64,000 nucleotides of DNA from positions 1,739,251 through 1,803,250 of the forward strand of contig NZ_CM009578.1 in NCBI RefSeq assembly GCF_002993885.1, written 5' to 3'. The notes beneath the pieces were generated by a model, which saw only the letters and a program-made list of their open reading frames with translations, searched no databases and had not been told where the DNA came from. Below are positions 39,961 through 48,562 of the stretch, one piece after another. A program made the position numbers and the translations under genes. This DNA is from Sphingopyxis lindanitolerans (GTDB taxonomy: Bacteria > Pseudomonadota > Alphaproteobacteria > Sphingomonadales > Sphingomonadaceae). The first letter of the stretch is position 1. Each line of letters starts with the position of its first letter.

Positions 39961-41619
39961 GGCTCTGACTCACTTTTGGTGCAATACAGAGGGATGATCG
40001 CGAGGTGGCATCAGCCTCGCCCGCAGCAAATCGAGCTTGGCGCGTCCATACATCTGGCGTTTGACGAGCTTCAACTTCGTGATCTGTCCTTCCGTTTGCC
40101 CGTTGGACCAGGGCTCCACGATAGCGGCCTTCACGGCATTCCAGTCGTCGCTCAAGCCATTCGCAAACGAACGAAGCGGAGTTTTCCGGGCTTCGTCGAT
40201 CCATGTGGCGAGCTCGAAGTCTTTCTGTTGCCTGATGATCCGGTGGAATCGGTCGGCAAGATTTCGAACGACGACGAGCGCCGGCACGGCGGCTTCAATC
40301 GTCGCGATAAGCGTGGCTTCTGATTTCGAGAGTTGATCGCGGGCCATCGTCATAAGCCGGGCAATCACACGGGCTGATGGAATGACGCGCGACACGTTGT
40401 TCGGAGCTGCCTCGTTGCGCCTCCGCCGCGTCGCCCATTCTGCAACGACACGCAGGCTTCCGTTAAAGCCGATGATTTTGAGCCGCCGCCAGAGTTCGGC
40501 ACCATTCCGGCAACCGGAACGCCATTCGGCATCGAGCGTCCCGAGCCACGGGTCGAGAGAGCTAAGCCGGGTGCGGAACATATCGGATCGTCCGCCACGA
40601 GCGACCTGGCGTACGGTCTTGCGGGCATAGCCGGTCGCGCGAACAACCGCCTTGATGGACGCCCCTTTCCCAAGCAGCGAGCGGATCGTATCATCGGCAT
40701 CCTGACGCCGCTTGAAGCCTTCGTATTGAAGCCGCTCAGCGCAGGTGAGGAGTTCTGGATCGGGTTCGGCGGATTGAAGTGCCTGGCGAATGGCGCGCAT
40801 AGATTTACGGACAGCGTCGAGGAACGCCTGGCTGGCATTCTCCATCAAATGCCAGCGATCGGCAATCTGCAGGGCGCCAGGCAAGGCCCGCGCGGCCGCA
40901 TGGCGGTACCCGCCACCGCGATCACGCGAGATAATGCAGATCTCCGGCCGGGCCTTGAGCCACGCTTCCACGGTGGCGACGCCACGATCGGGGAGGAGGT
41001 CGATAATCTGTCGGCGCTCCAGATCACAGACGATCGTGCCATATCGCTGTCCGCGCTTCCACGCCCAGTCGTCGATGCCGATGATCGTCGGCTTCACCTG
41101 AGCGCCCTTGAAGCGCCGACGCACAGTTCGAAGCAATGTGTCCTTGCTGACCGGCATCAGAAGGCGGCGCGCCAAGCTGGCCGCCGGACGCCCACCCAGC
41201 GCCAGCCCAAGGTGATGTACGATAGAATCCAGGCGGGCCGTACGCCGGGCAAATGTTGCAGCCACATCCGGAGGAAAGCGTTCAACGAAGATACGCGTGG
41301 CGCACCGAGATGTGGCGCAACGAAAACGCCGGGCGACAAGAGTAATCCGAACCGGCCGGCCATGAGATGGTAGATCGGCGAGTGTACGGTGATATCGACT
41401 GTGGACACGCGCAGATGGGCGGCAGCAGTTCGGGCAGATCGAAACTCGAAATCGGGATCGCCCGGTGATCAGTATCTGATTGGCGGCATACTCGACCTTG
41501 TCGATCACCAATCCTATTGGCGCAATGGCTTCGCGAAAACCTCTCCCATGCATGGCGATGTCCTCCTTCGGGGAAACTCGCCACTATCAACGCACTTGCA
41601 CCAAAAGTGAGTCAGAGCC
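39961..41619 (-). mobile_element. ISL3-family insertion sequence, copy 2
   Basis: A 1659-base element in inverse orientation to copy 1, with terminal repeats beginning GGCTCTGACTCACTTTTGGT at 39961 and ending at 41619. Flanking octamers TCAAAAGG and GAAGAGGG differ, so no target duplication remains. It is inserted between two istB relics and next to IS21-like end sequence (GTTCAAAAGG on the left, AGGGACCCCTTTTTCGG on the right). Confidence 0.9.
39970..41553 (-). CDS. ISL3-family transposase (copy 2)
   Basis: Predicted protein of 527 residues, identical to the product at 28026-29609, including the cysteine-rich N-terminal zinc region and the DDE core. The reading-frame patterns on the opposite strand also match copy 1, so the two elements seem essentially identical in DNA. 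The ATG at 41553 follows AGGAGG. Together with copy 1 it brackets 10.3 kb containing the H/K/receptor 2 genes. Confidence 0.92.
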   Translation of the reverse strand: MHGRGFREAIAPIGLVIDKVEYAANQILITGRSRFRVSICPNCCRPSARVHSRYHRTLADLPSHGRPVRITLVARRFRCATSRCATRIFVERFPPDVAATFARRTARLDSIVHHLGLALGGRPAASLARRLLMPVSKDTLLRTVRRRFKGAQVKPTIIGIDDWAWKRGQRYGTIVCDLERRQIIDLLPDRGVATVEAWLKARPEICIISRDRGGGYRHAAARALPGALQIADRWHLMENASQAFLDAVRKSMRAIRQALQSAEPDPELLTCAERLQYEGFKRRQDADDTIRSLLGKGASIKAVVRATGYARKTVRQVARGGRSDMFRTRLSSLDPWLGTLDAEWRSGCRNGAELWRRLKIIGFNGSLRVVAEWATRRRRNEAAPNNVSRVIPSARVIARLMTMARDQLSKSEATLIATIEAAVPALVVVRNLADRFHRIIRQQKDFELATWIDEARKTPLRSFANGLSDDWNAVKAAIVEPWSNGQTEGQITKLKLVKRQMYGRAKLDLLRARLMPPRDHPSVLHQK

Positions 41620-41667
41620 GAAGAGGGACCCCTTTTTCGGATATGATGCTGGTTAGTTGAGGGTCGC

Positions 41668-41726
41668 CTTGCGCTGCGTGCGGCGGAGGGCGGGCGTAGC
41701 CCGACCGGAGGCGCGCGCAGCGCAAG
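41668..41726. repeat. Imperfect hairpin in the IS21 remnant
   Basis: CTTGCGCTGCG (41668-41678) is the exact reverse complement of CGCAGCGCAAG (41716-41726). It lies downstream of istB remnant 2 and is probably part of the original IS21 right end or a palindrome it carried. Confidence 0.5.
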
Positions 41727-41756
41727 ATAGATTTTTGAAGGCGCCGAAGGTGGCGG

Positions 41757-42119
41757 TCAGCTGCGGTTTTTGAAGCGCCAGCTGTCGTTGCCCGTCTCGA
41801 TGATATCGCAGTGGTGGGTGACGCGGTCGAGCAGCGCCGTAGTCATCTTGGGATCACCGAAGACGGTGGGCCACTCGCCGAAGGCGAGGTTGGTGGTGAT
41901 GATGACGCTGGTGCGCTCATAAAGCTTGCTGATGAGGTGGAACAGCAACTGCCCTCCGGAGCGGGCGAACGGCAGATAACCGAGCTCGTCGAGCACGATC
42001 AGGTCGAGCCGCGACAGCTGCGCCGCCAGGGTCCCGCCCTTGCCGATCCGGGTCTCCTCTTCGAGGCGTGTCACCATCGACGCGAGCCTTTGTGCCGTGG
42101 GCACGAGGTTTTTACGCCC
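41757..42119 (-). pseudogene. istB remnant 2 (IS21-family ATPase), 5-prime truncated
   Basis: The C-terminal half of IstB in one open frame: [60 protein letters not shown] and the terminal WRFKNRS. The Walker A part and N-terminus are missing, and the frame peters out at about 42119. The intact C-terminus marks the true IS21 3-prime side facing ISL3 copy 2. No istA gene is present. Non-functional relic that marks the border of the accessory region. Confidence 0.85.
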
Positions 42120-42324
42120 TAGAATCCGGTGATTGCTGGGTGATTGCTGGTTGGATTACCACTGGGATTATTCCCCATAAAATCTATATTTTACAATATT
42201 TTAATTGAATAGGGGCATGAAATCTGGTATTTTCGCTACCGCCGCCGGTAAACGGGCACGATAACCCCGCGCTTCGCAGAAATTTATTAGCATTTTCGGC
42301 GTAAGCGGCAGGCGGGGGTGTGGC
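42120..42324. other. AT-rich junction between accessory region and core genes
   Basis: No gene is seen. It contains a tandem repeat of GTGATTGCTGG (42129-42150) and a strongly AT-rich part at about 42175-42240, unlike the surrounding high-GC sequence. It is probably leftover integration-junction DNA plus the promoter of the following gene. Confidence 0.45.
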
Positions 42325-43449
42325 TTGTATCACGCGCGATTCAATCCCGGCGCCGTCACCGACGCGCCATCGGCGTCCGTCCCGTCCGCGCGCATGGTCG
42401 ATCTCGCCGGAGCTGGCGATGCCGATTGGCTGGCGGCGGAATGGGAGCGTCTCGAAGCCGGCGGGCGCTGGCCGACGCAGACGCACGCCTTCGCGACCGC
42501 GCTCGATCCACTATTGGTCGGCCAGCAGCGCCGCCTGTTCTGCGTCCTGCGCGATTCGGCGATCGCGGCGCTGTTACCGCTCTGCCGCGAGCCGGGCTGG
42601 CGGGCGCGCTGGCGCATGGCGGGATCGTGCGAATTGTTCGAACCCGGAGACCTTTTGTGCGAAGAAGCGGACGATGCGGCGGCGCTGACGCTGGCGCTCC
42701 GCACCCTCGATCGGCCGCTCTCGCTTGATCGCATTCCTGTCGAATCGCCGCTGCTCGCCGTGCTTCGCGCAGCGATGGCAGGCCACGGCTGGCTCTCGAT
42801 CCGACCGGGCACACCCTGTCCGATGATCCGGCTCGACGCGGGCTGGCGCGATCCCGAAAGCCGCTTCAACGCCGGGCGCCGGTCCGATTTCCGGCGCGCC
42901 GCACGCCGCGCCGCGGCGCTGGGACAGGTGCGCTACGAAACGCTGGCGCCGTCGCTCGCCGAATTCGATGCTCTCTTCGACGAAGCGGTCGGCGTCGAGG
43001 CGCGAAGCTGGAAGCGCGAAGCCGGAAGCGCGATCGCGGTCGATCGCCTGCGCGAAACCTTTTTCCGTCGCTTTTTCCGCGCCGCGGCGGCGCGCGGAAA
43101 CTTTCGCCTCTCGTTCCTGCGCATCGACGGCGAAGCGGTGGCGATGCAGCTCGCGCTGATCTGGTCGGGGCGATATTGGCTGTTCAAGATCGGTCACGAC
43201 GACCGGTTCGGCAAATGCTCGCCGGGCACCTTGCTAATGCTCCACGCGCTGCGCTGGGCCGCCGAACAGGGGCTCCAAAGCTTCGAGCTGCTGGGCGAGA
43301 CCGAAACATGGATCACCCGGTTCTGGACGCAGGACCATCACGCCTGCGTGCGCGTGCGCACCTATCCCTGCACCGTCGCGGGCATGGTCGCCTTCGTCTC
43401 CGACGGGTGCGTCTGGGCCGTGCAGCGGCTGCGATCACGAAAGCGATGA
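42325..43449 (+). CDS. GNAT-fold acetyltransferase (FemAB/BioF2-like, Acetyltransf_6)
   Basis: A 374-residue protein with the C-terminal GNAT-like domain of the Acetyltransf_6 group: DFRRAARRAAALG, RLSFLRIDGEAVAMQLALIW, YWLFKIGHDDRFGKCSPGTL and SFELLGETETWITRFW are typical. Members are often linked to exopolysaccharide or cell-envelope modification. The start is uncertain: TTG at 42325 gives the longest frame, and ATG at 42394 is an alternative that keeps the domain. Its stop overlaps the next gene by four bases, so the two probably function together. Acceptor unknown. Confidence 0.78.
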   Translation: MYHARFNPGAVTDAPSASVPSARMVDLAGAGDADWLAAEWERLEAGGRWPTQTHAFATALDPLLVGQQRRLFCVLRDSAIAALLPLCREPGWRARWRMAGSCELFEPGDLLCEEADDAAALTLALRTLDRPLSLDRIPVESPLLAVLRAAMAGHGWLSIRPGTPCPMIRLDAGWRDPESRFNAGRRSDFRRAARRAAALGQVRYETLAPSLAEFDALFDEAVGVEARSWKREAGSAIAVDRLRETFFRRFFRAAAARGNFRLSFLRIDGEAVAMQLALIWSGRYWLFKIGHDDRFGKCSPGTLLMLHALRWAAEQGLQSFELLGETETWITRFWTQDHHACVRVRTYPCTVAGMVAFVSDGCVWAVQRLRSRKR

Positions 43450-44288
43450 CATCCTCGTCGTTCTGGAACTGGCTGCGCGAGCGCCGCTATGCTCTTCCCC
43501 ATGCGCTGGGCAATATGCTGCCCGCGCCCGGACCGGCGGACGCCGCCGCGCTGTGCGATCGGCTGCGCCGACAGGGAATCGCGGCGACCGTGGGCTATTT
43601 TCAAGGCGACCGCGACACGCCCGACACGATCGTCCAATCCTATCGTGCCCTGCTGGCGACGGGGGCCTGTTCGTACCTGTCGGTCAAGGCGCCCCCGCTC
43701 GATTTCAATCCCGGCCACCTGCGCGCGGTCGCCGATGCCGCCACGATGGCGGGGACGGTGCTGATGCTCGATTCCCATGGCCCCGCCGATGCCGAGGCGA
43801 CGATCGCGGCGAGCGAAGCCTTGCGCGCCGATTTTCCGCAGACGGGTTGCGCGCTGCCAGCGCGCTGGCGGCGCAGCCTTGGCGACGCGGCGCGGCTTCG
43901 CGACACGCCGACGCGACTGCGCATCGTCAAGGGCGAGTGGGCCGACCCCGACGGCGATCCGGATGATATCGATGCCGCCTATCTGGCGTTGATCGAACGG
44001 CTGGCGGGCCGCACCGCGCCCGTGGCGGTCGCAACGCACGACCCGAGGCTCGTCGGCCGCGCGCTCGACCGGCTGGTCGCCGCCGGGACGCCGTGCGAGC
44101 TCGAGCAATTGCGCGGGCTGCCGCGCCGCCGCACGATGGCGGAGGCGCGGCGGCGTGACGTGCCGATTCGTATCTATATTCCCTTTGGCCCCGGCTGGTG
44201 GCCCTATGCGATCGACAAGGCGCTCGCGCGCCCGCATCTGCCCCTATGGTGGCTGCGCGACCGCCTCGGCCTGCCCGATCGCGGATAG
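43446..44288 (+). CDS. Proline dehydrogenase-like (PRODH-domain) protein
   Basis: A 280-residue protein matching the PutA/PRODH barrel: RIVKGEW, VAVATHDPRLV, CELEQLRGLPRR and RIYIPFGPGWWPYAIDKALA correspond to FAD- and substrate-binding segments of proline dehydrogenases. It is shorter than typical monofunctional enzymes and may act on another amine or be non-catalytic. The ATG at 43446 overlaps the stop of the GNAT-like gene. The pairing recalls polysaccharide loci of sphingomonads, but the function is not established. A clear hairpin follows the stop. Confidence 0.75.
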   Translation: MTSSSFWNWLRERRYALPHALGNMLPAPGPADAAALCDRLRRQGIAATVGYFQGDRDTPDTIVQSYRALLATGACSYLSVKAPPLDFNPGHLRAVADAATMAGTVLMLDSHGPADAEATIAASEALRADFPQTGCALPARWRRSLGDAARLRDTPTRLRIVKGEWADPDGDPDDIDAAYLALIERLAGRTAPVAVATHDPRLVGRALDRLVAAGTPCELEQLRGLPRRRTMAEARRRDVPIRIYIPFGPGWWPYAIDKALARPHLPLWWLRDRLGLPDRG

Positions 44289-44302
44289 CGGGAAAATAAA
44301 AT

Positions 44303-44330
44303 GGGGCGGCCTCGTTGTGAGTGCCGCCCC
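44303..44330. terminator. Hairpin after the PRODH-like gene
   Basis: GGGGCGGC (44303-44310) pairs with GCCGCCCC (44323-44330) over a 12-base loop, 15 bases after the stop and before the convergent small secreted protein gene. Confidence 0.55.
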
Positions 44331-44397
44331 AGTTTGAGGGTCCGCCGGGAGAGGGAGAGGGCGGACCGGAGAGGGGTGTCAGGTGCCTAGGCGCCTA

Positions 44398-44736
44398 TTA
44401 ACGCGATGCCATCCGGCTGTCGGTTTCGACTTCGGCAACGCCGGCAAGCTTGAGCGCGGCGCGGAACTGCTTGGCGGCGGCGCGTTCATTGCCGGCTTCG
44501 CAGAGCTTGTTGCCGGTTGCGACGAAGCGCTTCGCGCTGGCCTGCTTGTCGCTGTCGACGCCGTTGGCGGCGGTATAGGCCTGTTCGGCGAGAGCCGAGC
44601 AGCGATAATCGCTGCTGCCCGTCTGGGCATAGGCCGGCGACGTCGAGGCGATCAGGCCGGTGAAAGCCAGCGCCGAAGCCGCGACGATCGCGAAGGCAGC
44701 GGGAAAGCGGCGGAAAGAGGAGATCTGATTGGCCAT
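44398..44736 (-). CDS. Small secreted protein of unknown function
   Basis: A 112-residue protein beginning MANQISSFRRFPAAFAIVAA, a signal peptide with cleavage predicted near TSPAYA-QTG. The mature part is about 75 residues with two cysteines and Ala/Lys-rich helices (RCSALAEQAYTAANG, CEAGNERAAAKQFRAALKLA), reminiscent of TPR-like or UrcA-like small periplasmic proteins. The ATG at 44736 fits the signal peptide; the longer frame does not. It is divergent from the LysR regulator 83 bases away, which may control it. Confidence 0.7.
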   Translation of the reverse strand: MANQISSFRRFPAAFAIVAASALAFTGLIASTSPAYAQTGSSDYRCSALAEQAYTAANGVDSDKQASAKRFVATGNKLCEAGNERAAAKQFRAALKLAGVAEVETDSRMASR

Positions 44737-44819
44737 GGGAGAGGTTCCTTTCGTTTCGTTGTGCAACTTATCTAGTCGCGCTTGCGCGCATATATAATCC
44801 TCTATAATCTGCAAGTGCT

Positions 44820-45755
44820 TTGAAGCAGGATTTAACAATCCCCCATGGGGCGCTCGACGGGATCGAAGCGTTTCTTCGCGTCGCGGAAAGGCGGAGCTTT
44901 TCCGCCGCGGCGGCCGATCTCGGCGTCTCGCCCTCGGCGATCAGCCAGACGGTCAAGGCGCTCGAGGCGCGCGTCGGCGCGCCGCTGTTCATGCGCACCA
45001 CGCGCAGCGTTGGGCTAACCCAGGCGGGCGAGATGTTCCTCGAACGCGCCGCCCCCGCCTATACCGGGCTGGCCGACGCCTATGAAGCGGCGCGCAACCT
45101 TGGCAACCGGCCCGCGGGACGGCTGCGCATCAATCTGATGCGCGGCGCGGTGCAGCCGTTGTTCGAGCCGATCATCGCGGGCTTCGTCGATGCCTATCCC
45201 GAGATCGAGCTGGAGATTTACGCCGACGACGCCCTCGCCGACCTGAGCGCCGGGGGCTTCGACGCGGGCGTGCGCATGGGCGAATCGCTCGATGCCGATG
45301 TCATCGCAATCCGTCTGACCGGCCCTTTCCGCTTCGTCGCGGCGGCGTCGCCGGCCTATCTCGACCGGTTCGGCCGCCCTGAAACCCCCGAACAATTGAA
45401 GGATCATCGCTGCATCCGCTTTCGCCTCGCGACCGGGGCCATGATGCCCTGGACCTTCGCGCGAGGAAATCGCGAGGTCGAGGTCGCGGTTTCGGGGCCG
45501 GTCATCGTCAACGACTGGATCGCGGCGCTGGTCGCGATGCGCACCGGGGTCGCCATGGGGATGCTCGCCGAGCCGATGGCCAAGAAGATGGTCGAGACGG
45601 GCGAGCTCGAACTGGTGCTGTCCGACTATGCCGATGCGACCAGCGGCCTTTTCCTCTATTATCCCAGCCGCAAGCAGGTGATGCCGAAACTGCGCGCCTT
45701 CATCGACTATGTGCGCGAATATCTGCCCGAGAATATCACTGCCGCCGCCGGGTGA
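44820..45755 (+). CDS. LysR-family transcriptional regulator
   Basis: A 311-residue LysR regulator: N-terminal winged helix (LRVAERRSFSAAAADLGVSP then SAISQTVKALEARVG) and a C-terminal two-lobe effector domain. The frame starts at TTG 44820. It is divergent from the small secreted protein and followed 113 bases later by a TauE/SafE permease in the same direction. LysR genes usually control a divergent or neighbouring gene, so either may be its target. Effector unknown. Confidence 0.87.
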   Translation: MKQDLTIPHGALDGIEAFLRVAERRSFSAAAADLGVSPSAISQTVKALEARVGAPLFMRTTRSVGLTQAGEMFLERAAPAYTGLADAYEAARNLGNRPAGRLRINLMRGAVQPLFEPIIAGFVDAYPEIELEIYADDALADLSAGGFDAGVRMGESLDADVIAIRLTGPFRFVAAASPAYLDRFGRPETPEQLKDHRCIRFRLATGAMMPWTFARGNREVEVAVSGPVIVNDWIAALVAMRTGVAMGMLAEPMAKKMVETGELELVLSDYADATSGLFLYYPSRKQVMPKLRAFIDYVREYLPENITAAAG

Positions 45756-45868
45756 AGCCTTGGTTCGGCGCAGAAACAAATCCCTTCATCGCCCGCAGAA
45801 AAATTGGGCTGGCGAATCCCCGCAAAAGGCGGCAGCCCGTTCTCAATTAGAACAGTTGGGATGAATAT

Positions 45869-46636
45869 ATGACCGAACTTGCGTCCATCGACATCGCGGC
45901 GCTTCTGCCTTTCATCCTGATCGGCTTCGCCGCGCAGCTCGTCGACGGCGCGCTCGGCATGGCGTTCGGGGTGATCTGCAACACGCTGCTCGTCGCGGTG
46001 ATGGGCGTGCCGCCCGCGACCGCGTCGGCCCGCATCCATGTCGTCGAGGTGTTCACGACCGGCGTGTCGGGGATCAGCCACCTGCTTCATCGCAATATCG
46101 AATGGCCGCTGTTCTGGAAACTGCTCCTTCCCGGCGTCGTCGGCGGCGTGCTTGGCGCCTATGTGCTGACCTCGCTCCACGCCGATATCGTGAAGCCCTT
46201 CGTGCTCGGCTATCTGGTTCTGATAGGCGTCTGGCTGCTCGTGCGCGGCCTTCTTTATCCACCCAAGTTCCAGAAGCCCACGGTGATCGCGCCGCTCGGC
46301 CTCGTCGGCGGCTTCCTCGACGCCGCGGGCGGCGGCGGCTGGGGGCCAGTCGTGACTTCGAACCTGCTCGTCCAGGGCGCCGAGCCGCGCAAGGTCGTCG
46401 GCACGGTGAACAGCGTCGAATTCTTCCTGACGCTCGCGGTTTCGGCGACCTTCATCTGGAATATCGGTTTTGCCGACGTCGCCGGCGCGACACTCGGCCT
46501 GCTCATCGGCGGCGTGCTCGCGGCGCCGCTCGGCGCTTTCATGGCAAAGCGCTTCTCGCCCAAGCTGATGCTGGTGCTCGTCGGGGTGGTGCTGATCCTG
46601 ACCAGCGCCTTCGGGCTGTACCGGGTGTTGATGTAG
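45869..46636 (+). CDS. TauE/SafE (TSUP) family membrane transporter
   Basis: A 255-residue inner-membrane protein with about eight hydrophobic segments and the TSUP repeats: IGFAAQLVDGALGMAFGVIC near the start and GLVGGFLDAAGGGGWGPVVT in the second half. The family exports or imports sulfite, sulfoacetate or other organic anions. The ATG at 45869 stands 113 bases after the LysR gene. It ends just before a small intergenic repeat. Substrate unassigned. Confidence 0.87.
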   Translation: MTELASIDIAALLPFILIGFAAQLVDGALGMAFGVICNTLLVAVMGVPPATASARIHVVEVFTTGVSGISHLLHRNIEWPLFWKLLLPGVVGGVLGAYVLTSLHADIVKPFVLGYLVLIGVWLLVRGLLYPPKFQKPTVIAPLGLVGGFLDAAGGGGWGPVVTSNLLVQGAEPRKVVGTVNSVEFFLTLAVSATFIWNIGFADVAGATLGLLIGGVLAAPLGAFMAKRFSPKLMLVLVGVVLILTSAFGLYRVLM

Positions 46637-46639
46637 TCA

Positions 46640-46680
46640 GTCGTCATTGCGAGGAGCGTAGCGACGAAGAATGCCATCGC
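46640..46680. repeat. Single copy of a GTCATTGCGAGGAGC-type intergenic repeat
   Basis: CGTCATTGCGAGGAGCGTAG (46644-46663) and the following bases resemble a widespread small bacterial intergenic repeat beginning GTCATTGCGAGGAGC. It lies between the convergent TauE/SafE gene and the following hypothetical gene. Confidence 0.5.
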
Positions 46681-46683
46681 GCC

Positions 46684-47232
46684 TCAATTCGCCGGCCTGG
46701 TCTCGTCGATCTTGTCGATCCATTCGGGAAAGAAGCTCGGCTCGCGCGCCGACCAGCCCGGCGCGGTCGCGGCGGCTTCGCTGATCGACTGGAGCAGGGT
46801 CTTGCGCTTGTCGGGGTGGAGATGCGGCAGCGACGCCGCCGCGCAAAAGGCGCCGGGCAGCCACGGCCGGGCATGCGCGCCAAGCAGCCGTTCGTATAGG
46901 AAGCGATAGGAAGCGAAACCCGGAAGCCGGTCCTGCCCAAGGTCGAACGCCGACACCGCGACGAGCGGCGCGATGAAGCCTTCGAGCGCGTCGAGCCCGC
47001 TGTCGTCGGGAATATGCCCGCGTATCTCGCCGATCCGGCGATAGACCCGCGCCTGAACGCGGATCGCGGTTTCCTCGACCATATCGCGCGACCAGCGCGC
47101 GATCGCATCGTCGCGTTCGAGCCCGATGTCGAGCGAGCGGCGGATGTATCGCTGCGTCGCCGCCGGAAAGCCCGCGAATTCCTTGATTTCCGAAATGGAC
47201 AGGTCGCCGGCCGGTCCCGATCGCGTCGCCAT
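46684..47232 (-). CDS. Hypothetical protein (182 residues)
   Basis: Not recognised. A 182-residue, mostly alpha-helical, soluble protein starting MATRSGPAGDLSISEIKEFA if the ATG at 47232 is used; GGGAG lies seven bases upstream. The frame also has an ATG at 47238. Recognisable points are a run of charged helices (ERDDAIARWSRDMVEETAIR) and a C-terminal LHPDKRKTLLQSISEA. No signal peptide or membrane segment is seen. Convergent with TauE/SafE and divergent from the FabH-like gene, so it has its own promoter. Conserved base composition supports a real gene. Confidence 0.65.
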   Translation of the reverse strand: MATRSGPAGDLSISEIKEFAGFPAATQRYIRRSLDIGLERDDAIARWSRDMVEETAIRVQARVYRRIGEIRGHIPDDSGLDALEGFIAPLVAVSAFDLGQDRLPGFASYRFLYERLLGAHARPWLPGAFCAAASLPHLHPDKRKTLLQSISEAAATAPGWSAREPSFFPEWIDKIDETRPAN

Positions 47233-47425
47233 CGTCATGCTCCCGCACGGCGCCCGGGGAGCCATCCCCCCGGAGGCCTGCATCGCACAGTCTGCCACCA
47301 AAAGGGTTAGCGGTAGGTTAACCACAATATCGGCGATCATTCACTATGATTGCGAACCGTTGCGCGGCGCCACGCGCGCGCCTAATCAGCGGGACTTGAA
47401 ACCATAAGATGCCTGAGGGTCCATC

Positions 47426-48562
47426 ATGTCGCACATCCCCCAGCCGGTCCTGTCCGCGACCGGCCTCTTCACCCCCGCCGAGCGCATCACCAACGACGAA
47501 CTGGTCGCCAGTTTCAACGCCTATGTCGCGCGGCATAATCGCGAAAACGCCGCCGCTATCGCAGCGGGCGAAGTCGCCGAGCTCACCGAATCGAGCGTCG
47601 AATTCATCGAAAAGGCGAGCGGCATCGGCTCGCGTTTCGTCGTCGACAAGGCGGGCATCCTCGACCCCGCGCATATGGCCCCGCGCCTGCCCGAACGGAG
47701 CAATGACGAATTGTCGATCCTTGCCGAGATCGGCGTCGCGGCGGCAAATGACGCGCTCGCCCGCGCCGGCCGCGACGCGGGTGATGTCGATGCGGTGCTG
47801 TGCGCCGCGTCGAACATGCAGCGCGCCTATCCGGCGATGGCGGTCGAGATCCAGGACGCGCTCGGCATCGACGGCTTCGGCTTCGACATGAATGTCGCCT
47901 GCTCGTCGGCGACCTTCGGCATCCAGACCGCCGCCGACTATATCCGTGCGGGCCACGCGAAAAGCGTCCTCGTCGTGAACCCCGAAATCTGCTCGGGCCA
48001 CCTCAACTGGCGCGACCGCGACAGCCATTTCATCTTCGGCGACGTCGCGACCGCGATCCTCGTCGAGGCCAAGGATATGGCGCCCGCGGGGCATTGGGAC
48101 ATTCTCGGCACCAAATTAAAGACCGTCTTCTCGAACAATATCCGCAACAATTTCGGCTTCCTCAATCGCGCTCACGGCGGGATCGACCAGTCGGCGCCGA
48201 AGACCGACAAGCTCTTCGTCCAGGAGGGCCGCAAGGTCTTCAAGGAAGTCGTGCCGATGGTCGCGGCGATGATCGTCGAGCAGATGGAAAAGCTCGGCCT
48301 GCAAGGCGCCGACATGCGCCGGCTGTGGCTCCATCAGGCGAACACCAACATGAACCGGCTGATCGCCCATCGCGTGCTGGGCCACGAGGCGAGCGAAGAC
48401 GAGAGCCCGACCGTGCTCGACACCTATGGCAATACCTCGAGCGCCGGATCGATCATCGCCTTCCACCTTCATCACGAGGATATGCGGGCGGGCGACACCG
48501 GCCTGATCTGCTCGTTCGGCGCGGGCTATTCGGCGGGAACGGTATTCGTGCGAAAGACCTAA
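47426..48562 (+). CDS. Beta-ketoacyl-ACP synthase III (FabH-like)
   Basis: A 378-residue thiolase-fold synthase. Catalytic Cys159 is in NVACSSATFG; the His is in LWLHQANTNMNR and the Asn in YGNTSSAGSI, the full Cys-His-Asn set of KAS III. It is about 50 residues longer than E. coli FabH, with an insertion near residues 30-60, typical of the alphaproteobacterial long form. It condenses an acyl-CoA with malonyl-ACP to start fatty-acid (or related) synthesis. GAGGG precedes the ATG. Its last bases overlap the convergent antiporter gene. Confidence 0.86.
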   Translation: MSHIPQPVLSATGLFTPAERITNDELVASFNAYVARHNRENAAAIAAGEVAELTESSVEFIEKASGIGSRFVVDKAGILDPAHMAPRLPERSNDELSILAEIGVAAANDALARAGRDAGDVDAVLCAASNMQRAYPAMAVEIQDALGIDGFGFDMNVACSSATFGIQTAADYIRAGHAKSVLVVNPEICSGHLNWRDRDSHFIFGDVATAILVEAKDMAPAGHWDILGTKLKTVFSNNIRNNFGFLNRAHGGIDQSAPKTDKLFVQEGRKVFKEVVPMVAAMIVEQMEKLGLQGADMRRLWLHQANTNMNRLIAHRVLGHEASEDESPTVLDTYGNTSSAGSIIAFHLHHEDMRAGDTGLICSFGAGYSAGTVFVRKT

